A DNA stretch of 64,000 nucleotides from Desulfuromonadales bacterium (lineage in GTDB: Bacteria > Desulfobacterota > Desulfuromonadia > Desulfuromonadales > JAGXHI01): the NCBI GenBank assembly GCA_024636295.1, contig JAGXHI010000001.1, positions 1-64,000 of the forward strand. Direction: 5' to 3'. This document shows positions 53,969 through 64,000 of the stretch, piece after piece; the stretch's first letter is position 1; every line of letters starts with the position of its first letter. The notes beneath the pieces were generated by a model. That model was not told where the DNA came from and did no database searches. It saw nothing but the letters and a program-made list of their open reading frames with translations. A program made the position numbers and the translations under genes.

Positions 53969-54195
53969 GAAAGTCGTCAAGTCATTTTCTCTTTACTTTA
54001 TGGAAGCGATTGTAACAGCTTGCCTTTTACAGCCTTCAGAGCTATTATTCGGGGATATTGATCTTGGGAATCACTGGTTTAAATATCAAGAAAGCCGGCC
54101 GTTTCCGGGTTCAAGAGGAATGGATGCCGGAGCCGGAAACTCTTGCCCGGATTCTGTCTGATTCGGGAAATCCACCGCCTCTTCGGGAGAGCATC

Positions 54196-54969
54196 ATGAC
54201 GGATCGTCTCCACGTTGCAGTTCCTTTTTCGCGTCTTGGTGAAAACCTCTCATATCTTCTTGAGAATCGCCTTCAGCCCGAAATAGGTTTCACCGGTCCA
54301 GACCTGGACCAGGTCGAATTCGGCCTTCTCCAGGAGACGGGAGAAAAGTTCAAGGAAAGGAATTTGGCCGTTTCCATCCATGCCCCTTTCAACGACCTGA
54401 ATCCCGGCTCTTTAGACCCGAGGATTTTTGATGCTACCCGGATCCGTTTTGAGGAGGCTCTGGAGGCTGCCCGTTTTCTCGGAGCGCGGGTAGCTGTTTT
54501 TCATCCGGGTTTCGACCGCTGGAAATACGGCGGCCAGAACCATCTCTGGGTGGAAAGGAGCCTGGAATTGTGGCCCGATCTGATCAAAAGGGCAGGGGAA
54601 ATCGGCTGTAAAATCGGCCTTGAAAATATTTTCGAAGAAGCTCCGGATCTCTTGCTCGAACTTTTGCAGAAACTTGACTCGCCGTGGATGGGACACTGCT
54701 TCGATGTGGGACACTGGCACCTTTTCTCCAGAGCCGATCTGGAGGAATGGTTTGCCGCTCTTGGTCCATACCTTGTTCATGCACACGTGCACGATAATTT
54801 CGGCCGTCGTGACGATCATCTGCCGGTAGGGGAGGGCGTGATCCGTTTCGACTCCTTTTTCCGCCGTTTCAAGGACCTTCCGGTAAAACCCACCATAACT
54901 CTGGAAGCCTTCGATCGCGACTCCCTGTCACGATCTGTTCTGGCCATCGCTCCCTTTCTTTCCGATTGA
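54196..54969 (+). CDS. Xylose isomerase-like TIM-barrel protein
   Basis: 257 residues from the ATG at 54196 (GGGAGA upstream); a longer frame starts at 54058. AP endonuclease 2/sugar-isomerase fold: VSIHAPFNDLNPGS, VAVFHPGF, IGLENIFEE, HCFDVGHWHLF, LVHAHVHDNFGRRDDH and ITLEAF. The Glu, Asp, His and Glu metal ligands typical of the family are all visible. Either a sugar or hydroxyacid isomerase/epimerase, or less likely an endonuclease. The 3' end overlaps the convergent dinB gene by 42 bp. Confidence 0.8.
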   Translation: MTDRLHVAVPFSRLGENLSYLLENRLQPEIGFTGPDLDQVEFGLLQETGEKFKERNLAVSIHAPFNDLNPGSLDPRIFDATRIRFEEALEAARFLGARVAVFHPGFDRWKYGGQNHLWVERSLELWPDLIKRAGEIGCKIGLENIFEEAPDLLLELLQKLDSPWMGHCFDVGHWHLFSRADLEEWFAALGPYLVHAHVHDNFGRRDDHLPVGEGVIRFDSFFRRFKDLPVKPTITLEAFDRDSLSRSVLAIAPFLSD

Positions 54970-56130
54970 TTCCTCGCGTTCAAGAAGTGCGCCTCTGCGA
55001 ACGCCACAGGTCCCGAAACGCTCACATATCCTGTCCACAGCGCTCTCCAGGCTTTCGAGTTTACCCGACTCTTCACGTCCGAAGAGACCCTGTTGACCTG
55101 TATTTTTCCTTTCCAGCCGGGAGAGGGTCAGTCCGAGGAGCCGCACCGGTCTGGATCCCGCCTCCGTTCGTTCGAGCAGCGGCACGGCCACCCGGAAGAT
55201 GGAAGGCCCCTGATCGATCCCCCGGTCCAGTGTTTCACTGCGGGTTACCATTACGAAATCGGAGTAACGAATTTTGAGGGTAAGACAGCGTCCGATAAAC
55301 TCCTTTTTCCGCAAACGTGCCGCCACCCGTTCGGCCAGGGAGAAAATCTCAAGGCGAATCCTTTCGGTATCCAGAAGGTCTTGTTCGAAGGTTTCCTCAT
55401 GACCAACGGATTTGATCTCCGCCTCGGTTTCCACCGGCCGATCATCCCTGCCCCAGGCGAGATGAAAGATATGGTCTCCAACACTCCCAAGGAGACGCAC
55501 CAACTCCGTTCTGCCGATGCGGCGCAGATCATCTACCCGCCTGAACCCGAGCCTTTCCAGTTTCTCCTGCGTCACCCGCCCGACACCCCAAAGGCGGGAT
55601 ACCGGAAGAGGGCAAAGGAAACTGTCGATGGCTTCCGGAGGCACCTCGAGCAGTCCGTCGGGCTTGGCTGATTCCGAAGCCAACTTGGCCAGAAACTTAT
55701 TCGGTGCAACACCCGCACTGATGGCAAGTCCCGTTTCTTCTCGAACCAGAGCACGGATAGCTTCGGCCACAACACGAGCCGGGCCGAAAAGCCGGCCGCA
55801 ATCAGAAACGTCCAGAAAGGCCTCATCGATGGAGAGTGGCTCGATGCGGTCTGTGAAGCGACCAAATATATGAAATATTTTCCCTGAAATCTCACGGTAT
55901 CGACTCATGCGTACCGGAAGCAGCACGGCCTCAGGGCAGAGGCGAACCGCTCGGGCTATGGGCATGGCTGAATGCACTCCGAACGTCCGCGCCTCATAGG
56001 AGCAGGCTGCGACCACGCCTCGTCTCGAACTGCCTCCGACGATCACGGGGCGCCCCCGCAGTTCGGGCCGGTCACGTTGTTCGACTGAAGCATAAAAGGC
56101 GTCCATGTCCAGGTGAATGATCTGTTTCAT
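54928..56130 (-). CDS. dinB: DNA polymerase IV
   Basis: 400 residues from the ATG at 56130 (MKQIIHLDMDAFYASVEQRD). Catalytic Asp8, Asp102 and Glu103 (SIDEAFLD) are intact, unlike in the ImuB homologue at 13832. Helix-hairpin-helix LWGVGRVTQEKL and a little-finger domain follow. A QQGLFG segment near the C-terminus is a good beta-clamp-binding motif. Translesion polymerase. No LexA-like direct repeat is evident upstream. Confidence 0.95.
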   Translation of the reverse strand: MKQIIHLDMDAFYASVEQRDRPELRGRPVIVGGSSRRGVVAACSYEARTFGVHSAMPIARAVRLCPEAVLLPVRMSRYREISGKIFHIFGRFTDRIEPLSIDEAFLDVSDCGRLFGPARVVAEAIRALVREETGLAISAGVAPNKFLAKLASESAKPDGLLEVPPEAIDSFLCPLPVSRLWGVGRVTQEKLERLGFRRVDDLRRIGRTELVRLLGSVGDHIFHLAWGRDDRPVETEAEIKSVGHEETFEQDLLDTERIRLEIFSLAERVAARLRKKEFIGRCLTLKIRYSDFVMVTRSETLDRGIDQGPSIFRVAVPLLERTEAGSRPVRLLGLTLSRLERKNTGQQGLFGREESGKLESLESAVDRICERFGTCGVRRGALLEREESIGKKGSDGQNRS

Positions 56131-56257
56131 GAGAGAGAATCCCGAGTCTCCGTTATTCATCCAGAGGCGAAAGCCTATAATATCTCTGAAGCAGGATTTT
56201 TTAAACTTCTGAATGTCAAGGGCTCGCAGGAGCACCGCTGTTTCCTGAAAATTTCAT

Positions 56258-56288
56258 AAAAAAAGGGACGGCTTTGAACCGTCCCTTT
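56258..56288 (-). terminator. Terminator of the ATP synthase operon
   Basis: AAAGGGACGG-ttcaaag-CCGTCCCTTT on the minus strand followed by TTTT(T)ATG, 26 bp after the atpC stop. Confidence 0.9.
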
Positions 56289-56313
56289 GATCTTGCCATT
56301 AATGCGGCGGCGT

Positions 56314-56727
56314 TTATCGCGCCCTGCGGCCGGCCACCTGGATTCGGATCATCGCCCTTTCGAGCGCCGCCTCCATGGTCCTGAAGTTTTTGTCTTCCGA
56401 AGGGAGTCCCTTCAGGGCCTCTTCAGCCCGGCCCAGAGCCGCCCGGGCTCTTTCAATATCGATTTCATCCGCCGGTTCGGCCGTCTCCACGAGAACCGTG
56501 ACCTTGTCCTCCTCCACTTCCACATAGCCCCAGTTCACAGCCAGATGAAAGGTCTCATCCCCCTGACGATAGGAAAATTCTCCAATTTTAAGGGTGGTGA
56601 GCATGGGAGTGTGGCCGGGAAGAATTCCGAATTCGCCGATCAGTCCGGGCGCAGTGATTTCATCCACCTCCTCCGAGAGGACCCGCTTGTACGGAGTAAC
56701 CACTTCCAATTGCAGCTTTTCAGCCAT
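56314..56727 (-). CDS. atpC: ATP synthase epsilon subunit
   Basis: 137 residues. The N-terminal beta sandwich (LQLEVVTPYKRVLSEEVDEITAPGLIGEFGILPGHTPMLT) and C-terminal two-helix arm (IDIERARAALGRAEEALKGL) are both present. Central-stalk subunit that couples and regulates F1. Last gene of the operon, 51 bp after atpD. Confidence 0.96.
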   Translation of the reverse strand: MAEKLQLEVVTPYKRVLSEEVDEITAPGLIGEFGILPGHTPMLTTLKIGEFSYRQGDETFHLAVNWGYVEVEEDKVTVLVETAEPADEIDIERARAALGRAEEALKGLPSEDKNFRTMEAALERAMIRIQVAGRRAR

Positions 56728-56778
56728 GAATCACTTCCTTTACCGCTTATGCGGAACACCAGCCCGCCGTGAGGGTTT

Positions 56779-58239
<1,461 letters not shown>

Positions 58240-59103
58240 CTATTTTATCGATTCAGCGCCGGATATGATTTCCATCAGTTCCTTGGTGATGGCGGCCTGC
58301 CGGGCCCGGTTGTACTGAAGGGTCAGCTTGCCTATCATCTCCGAGGCATTCTTGCTGGCACTGTCCATGGCTGTCATGCGGGCCCCATGCTCGGAGGCAG
58401 AGGATTCCAGCAGCCCACGGAAGATCTGGACTTCCACATGCTTGGGCAGGACCTTTTTCAGCACCTCCTCACGGCTGGGCTCATACAGGTACTCTGTCAC
58501 CTGGGTCCCTTCCTCCATTCCGCGGGGAAGCACCGGAAGCAGCTGTTTCACGGTAATGTCCTGAGTCATGGCGCTGAGGAAGCCATTGTAGATCAGGAAC
58601 ACTCCGTCATATTTTCCTTCCAGAAAAAGCTTCACCACTTCCTGCCCAAGGAGCGAAGCCGTACCGTAATTGATGCTTACGGTGATATTCTCGTAGACCC
58701 GGGCGATGTTCAGGGACCGCCGTCGCAGCAGATCATTTCCTTTTTTGCCTATGATCATCAGATCGTAAGCGCCGTATCCTTCCGCATTCGAATGGATGAA
58801 CCTCTCTGCGGCCTTGGAAATATTACCGTTGAAGCCGCCGCACAATCCACGATCTGCCGTCAGGAGAACCACTAGCGCCCGTCCTCTTTCCCGCGGTTCG
58901 AGAAGAGGATGAGCACCGGGGTCCTCCCGAAGGGCGAGGCTGGAGAGGACTTCCTGCATTTTTTCGGCATATGGCCTTGCGGCCGTCACGGCATCCTGGG
59001 CCCGACGCAGCTTGGCGGCGGAAACCATTTTCATAGCCTTGGTGATCTGCCGGGTGTTCTTAACCGAGGTGATCCGCTTCTTGATATCCTTCAGACTGGG
59101 CAT
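58240..59103 (-). CDS. atpG: ATP synthase gamma subunit
   Basis: 287 residues. N-terminal coil [36 protein letters not shown] and C-terminal coil [41 protein letters not shown] form the rotor shaft; [15 protein letters not shown] is the conserved middle. Lies between atpA and atpD. Confidence 0.98.
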   Translation of the reverse strand: MPSLKDIKKRITSVKNTRQITKAMKMVSAAKLRRAQDAVTAARPYAEKMQEVLSSLALREDPGAHPLLEPRERGRALVVLLTADRGLCGGFNGNISKAAERFIHSNAEGYGAYDLMIIGKKGNDLLRRRSLNIARVYENITVSINYGTASLLGQEVVKLFLEGKYDGVFLIYNGFLSAMTQDITVKQLLPVLPRGMEEGTQVTEYLYEPSREEVLKKVLPKHVEVQIFRGLLESSASEHGARMTAMDSASKNASEMIGKLTLQYNRARQAAITKELMEIISGAESIK

Positions 59104-59124
59104 CTGTCCAAACCTTTTATGGGC

Positions 59125-61183
<2,059 letters not shown>

Positions 61184-61187
<4 letters not shown>

Positions 61188-61792
61188 TGTAAATCTCCCA
61201 CCTTCTTCGTATATTCCTCGACGAGTCGCGCCTGGTCTTCCGGGGTAATACGCGTACGAAGAATATTCTCTGCGATTTCAACCGCCATACGCGAAGCTTC
61301 CCTGCGCAATTCCATCCGAGCCTTCGCCACCTCATTGGCAGCGGTCTTCTCCGCCTCTTTTTTGATTTTCTCCGCCATCTCCCGGGAATTGGCGAGAATT
61401 CTCTCCCGTTCCAATTCTCCTTCCCGGCGAATTGATGTATGGATCTCGTCGATTTCGGCCGATGCCTGCGACAGTTTCCGATCATATTCTGCGAACTTCG
61501 CCTCGGCCTCCCTGCGGGCGGACTCCGATTCATTGAGACGCTTCTCGATTTCTCCCCGACGACCCGCCAGACCTTTGCGTATCGGCTTTGTCACGAAATA
61601 GGCCAGGATTCCGAACAGGACGGCAAAATTCAGGATACGATAGAGGAAATCCTTGACCAGGGCCCCCGTATCCACATGGTGCTCCTCGCCCGTGGCGGCG
61701 AACACCGCCGTGGCGCTTCCCACGATCAGGAGAGCAGAGAGTACACCGAACATTTCTTTTTTTACAGCAGGGATCCGGCTGTTTGATTTCAT
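61184..61792 (-). CDS. atpF: ATP synthase b subunit with N-terminal extension
   Basis: 202 residues. A hydrophobic, signal-like segment (about 14-33) comes before the usual single membrane helix (about 46-67), then a long Glu/Lys/Arg coiled coil. This is longer than the 156-residue E. coli b and matches the longer b subunit seen in Geobacter-type operons. Stator stalk. Overlaps genes on both sides by 4 bp. Confidence 0.93.
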
Positions 61793-62217
61793 GCGATTTT
61801 TCTCCCCAGGACCTTGGAGGCGATCTGAGTGGCCAGGGCCTGCGATTCCTCCCGAAGTCTCCTGCGGGATTCTTCCGCATCGGCGGCCACCTCCCTCTGG
61901 ATAGTCTGGAGGTTTTCCGATGCGGCCTGGCGTGCTTCCGCCAAAACTCCAGCTTCCTCTTCGGCCGCCTTTTTCCGGAGCTCCGTTTTTTCCTGATTTC
62001 CCTTTAACTTAGCTTCCTGAAGTTTCTCCTGATAGCTGGCGACTTTCTCCTCGACCCGCTTCTTGAGATCAGTTGCAGTCCGGTAGGAATCCTCGATGGT
62101 TTCCTTCCTCTTCTCCAGCATCCCCCTGAGGGGTCGATAAAGAAGAAAATTCAGAACCGTCAACAGCACAAGGAAGTTGACGAACTGCAGCAAGATGGTC
62201 CAGTTGATTTCAATCAC
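61789..62217 (-). CDS. ATP synthase b' (second b-type) subunit
   Basis: 142 residues from GTG 62217 (VIEINWTILLQFVNFLVLLTVLNFLLYRPLRG), with AGAGGA upstream; the in-frame upstream extension to 62262 runs into the operator. One membrane helix then a coiled coil. First gene of the operon and probably forms a b/b' heterodimer with the next gene product. The a and c subunits are not in this window. Confidence 0.92.
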   Translation of the reverse strand: MIEINWTILLQFVNFLVLLTVLNFLLYRPLRGMLEKRKETIEDSYRTATDLKKRVEEKVASYQEKLQEAKLKGNQEKTELRKKAAEEEAGVLAEARQAASENLQTIQREVAADAEESRRRLREESQALATQIASKVLGRKIA

Positions 62218-62247
62218 GATACGATCCTCTGACGAATCCCGTTTCTG

Positions 62248-62261
62248 GTATACTGTATACA
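62248..62261. promoter_or_regulatory. GntR/FCD-type operator upstream of the ATP synthase operon
   Basis: GTATAC-T-GTATAC, 31 bp upstream of the first atp start codon. On the minus strand it reads TGTATACAGTATAC, identical over 14 bp to the palindrome at the GntR/FCD gene (53954-53968). It lies in a likely promoter position. Confidence 0.6.
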
Positions 62262-62354
62262 ATAAGTGAAATGATTAAAAAGCGCCCTTTTTCTCCCTGG
62301 GGCAAAGCACGGAATAGCTAACATAAGCCATGATTTATGTCAAGATTCTTTTGG

Positions 62355-62780
62355 CTACTTTTTAACAAAAACCACTCCCTTTTTCTCTTCACCGCCGGTC
62401 GAAGTTCCCTCTTTTTTCATGGTCAGGGTGCTGTTCAGCATCACTCCTTCTTCCACCACAAGGACAGGAGTCTCGATGGCTCCCTCCACCTGCGCCGGCG
62501 CCCTCAGTTCGACCCGGAGCGATGCCTTGACGTTTCCTTTGAACCGCCCACTGAGAATGAGGGTCCCGACGGACACTTCCGCCTGCAGATCCGCGGTCTT
62601 CCCGACGATCAGGGTATCCCTGGAGTTCACCTCCCCCCGGAAACTGCCATCAATGCGAACGATTTCATCAAAGATCAGTTTTCCTTCGAATTGACTCCCT
62701 GGCCCGAGAAAGGCTTTTATTTCACTTTTCTCCAACGAGTTTTCCTTTTTCATGTCGATATTCTCCTTCCTGCCGAACAT
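62355..62780 (-). CDS. Bactofilin
   Basis: 141 residues from the ATG at 62780. The central beta-helix domain (about 23-110) has the bactofilin pattern: FLGPGSQFEGKLIFDEIVRIDGSFRGEVNSRDTLIVGKTADLQAEV. Charged unstructured ends. Bactofilins form cytoskeletal filaments without nucleotide and often help position ParAB or cell-wall enzymes; here parB ends 22 bp upstream. Confidence 0.93.
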   Translation of the reverse strand: MFGRKENIDMKKENSLEKSEIKAFLGPGSQFEGKLIFDEIVRIDGSFRGEVNSRDTLIVGKTADLQAEVSVGTLILSGRFKGNVKASLRVELRAPAQVEGAIETPVLVVEEGVMLNSTLTMKKEGTSTGGEEKKGVVFVKK

Positions 62781-62802
62781 CATTTCACCTGTGACGCCTG
62801 CC

Positions 62803-63654
62803 TCACGCGATTCCCAGAACTTCCAGGAGTCGATCCAGATCCGGGGCCGAAAAATAGGAAATTTCAATTTTCCCTCCCCGGCCTCGAGGAATAATTTTCA
62901 CCTGCGTACCCAATGCCTGTTTCATTTCCCCGGCGAGACGAATCAGTTCCGGATCGGGTGCGGAAGTTTTCTTTGGCTTGGGACGTCCGAAGGATTTGAT
63001 CTTCTTGACCAGCGCCTCCGTCTCCCGTACCGAGAAGCCTTTCCGCAAAACCTGCTCACAGGCCTCCAGGATATCCTCATCGCTCTCCAGGGAAAGAAAA
63101 GAGCGGGCGTGACCCATGGAAATACCGCCACTTGAGACTTCCTCCCGCACCTGGACGGGAAGGCGGAGGAGACGGATGGAGTTGGAAATGGTCGAGCGGT
63201 CCTTTCCGACCCTCCGCGCCACCTCCTCCTGGGAGAGCTGAAAACCTTCCATCAGATTGGTGTAAGCTTCCGCTTCCTCGATAGGATTGAGATCCTCGCG
63301 TTGAATGTTCTCGATCAGGGCCATTTCCAACGCTGCATCTTCGGAAACATCCTGAATTACCACGGGAATTTCGCGCAATCCGGCTTTCTGCGAAGCTCGC
63401 CAGCGACGTTCCCCGGCAATGATCTGGTAATGATCATCAACTTGCCGGACCACCAGGGGCTGAATCACACCTTTTTCCCTTATGGAGGCGACCAGTTCGG
63501 CCATTTTCTGATCGTTGAATGTTTTGCGCGGCTGCTTGCTGTGAGGCCGCAGTTCCTCGATCGGGCAAAGGAAGTATTGGCTTCCGTCCCCCCGAGTCGC
63601 CGAATTCAGAAGCGCGCCGATTCCTTTTCCAAGGGCAGGTCTCTTCGTCGTCAT
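62803..63654 (-). CDS. parB: Chromosome-partitioning protein ParB
   Basis: 283 residues. N-terminal KRPALGKGIGALL, then the CTP-binding/ParB-N region (GVIQPLVVRQVDDHYQIIAGERRWRASQKAGL, ENIQREDLNPIEEAEAY), a helix-turn-helix (LSQEEVARRVGKDRSTISNSIRLLRLP), and a C-terminal dimerisation domain. Starts 1 bp after the parA stop. No parS site was recognised in this window. Confidence 0.96.
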   Translation of the reverse strand: MTTKRPALGKGIGALLNSATRGDGSQYFLCPIEELRPHSKQPRKTFNDQKMAELVASIREKGVIQPLVVRQVDDHYQIIAGERRWRASQKAGLREIPVVIQDVSEDAALEMALIENIQREDLNPIEEAEAYTNLMEGFQLSQEEVARRVGKDRSTISNSIRLLRLPVQVREEVSSGGISMGHARSFLSLESDEDILEACEQVLRKGFSVRETEALVKKIKSFGRPKPKKTSAPDPELIRLAGEMKQALGTQVKIIPRGRGGKIEISYFSAPDLDRLLEVLGIA

Positions 63655-63655
63655 T

Positions 63656-64000
63656 CTATATCCTCTGTTCGATCAACTCTTTAGCCATTTCCAGATAAGC
63701 GATTGCTCCTCTGGAATTGATATCATAAAGCAGCACCGGCAGGCCATGACTGGGGGCTTCTGATAGGCGCACGTTTCGCGGAATCACCGTCTTGAACACC
63801 TGGCCTTCGAAGTGACTTCGGATCTCTTTGCTGACCTGGTGGGAGAGATTGTTGCGGCTGTCAAACATGGTGAGAATGATCCCGCAAAGATCCAGGCGAG
63901 GGTTCAGCTCCTTCTGGATAAGACGGATGGTTTTAAGAAGTTGACTGAGACCCTCCATCGCGTAGAATTCACACTGAAGAGGAATCAACACCCGATCCGC
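63656..64000 (-). CDS. parA: Chromosome-partitioning ATPase ParA, 3' part (cut by window edge)
   Basis: The reading frame is open to the window end; the visible C-terminal 114 codons begin ADRVLIPLQCEFYAMEGLSQLLKTI. The N-terminal Walker motifs lie outside. ParA/Soj-type features include VIPRNVRLSEAPSHGLPVLLYDINSRGAIAYLEMAKEL. Partner of parB. Confidence 0.95.
   Translation of the reverse strand, partial: ADRVLIPLQCEFYAMEGLSQLLKTIRLIQKELNPRLDLCGIILTMFDSRNNLSHQVSKEIRSHFEGQVFKTVIPRNVRLSEAPSHGLPVLLYDINSRGAIAYLEMAKELIEQRI

Overview
The window looks like a chromosomal segment of a Desulfuromonadales-type bacterium (Geobacter/Desulfuromonas relatives), with moderately high GC. I infer this from gene content and order; no rRNA is present. 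The pointers are parA-parB-bactofilin followed by an F1Fo ATP synthase operon with two b-type subunits and no a or c subunits, the mfd-PPIase-surA order, an imuA-less lexA-imuB-dnaE2 cassette, and a di-heme c-type peroxidase.

Layout. 1-5.5 kb: a type III restriction-modification locus (res, dinD, mod) on the minus strand. mod is interrupted at the left edge by a highly structured sequence starting GTGTG, probably the 5' end of a group II intron. 6-13 kb: an orphan MASE3 hybrid histidine kinase, an alkyl-sulfatase and a two-RCK potassium channel. 13.1-18.2 kb (+): lexA, imuB and dnaE2 as an SOS mutagenesis cassette. 18.2-30.1 kb (-): a tight run of seven genes for exported proteins: two HAF-repeat lipoproteins, two large proteins sharing a repeated 'WYxD' module, a di-heme peroxidase and two multicopper oxidases. 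A NarL-type two-component pair lies just upstream. 32-41.5 kb: cardiolipin synthase, a zinc-ribbon protein, uvrA, pdxA, a two-domain CDP-alcohol phosphotransferase and an FAD dehydrogenase. 41.6-42.4 kb: tRNA-Arg(TCG) and a CI/S24-type repressor lacking its catalytic serine. 42.8-49.3 kb: surA, a lipoprotein PPIase, mfd and nadA. 49.4-52.3 kb (+): tatA/tatC and an ABC-2 exporter. 52.4-56.1 kb: a YfaZ-like protein, a GntR/FCD regulator, a TIM-barrel protein and dinB. 56.3-62.2 kb: the ATP synthase operon. 62.4-64.0 kb: bactofilin, parB and parA (cut by the window edge).

The most novel part is the 18.2-30.1 kb exported cluster. A roughly 250-residue module occurs three times in two proteins. 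A C-terminal beta-rich module of about 80 residues is shared by three otherwise different proteins, and in one of them a CHRD domain sits inside it. Only one of the two adjacent multicopper oxidases has a (Tat) signal. I read this as a candidate cell-surface redox or metal-handling assembly; its function is unknown. A second notable signal is a 14-bp operator core found both at the GntR/FCD gene's own promoter and just upstream of the ATP synthase operon.
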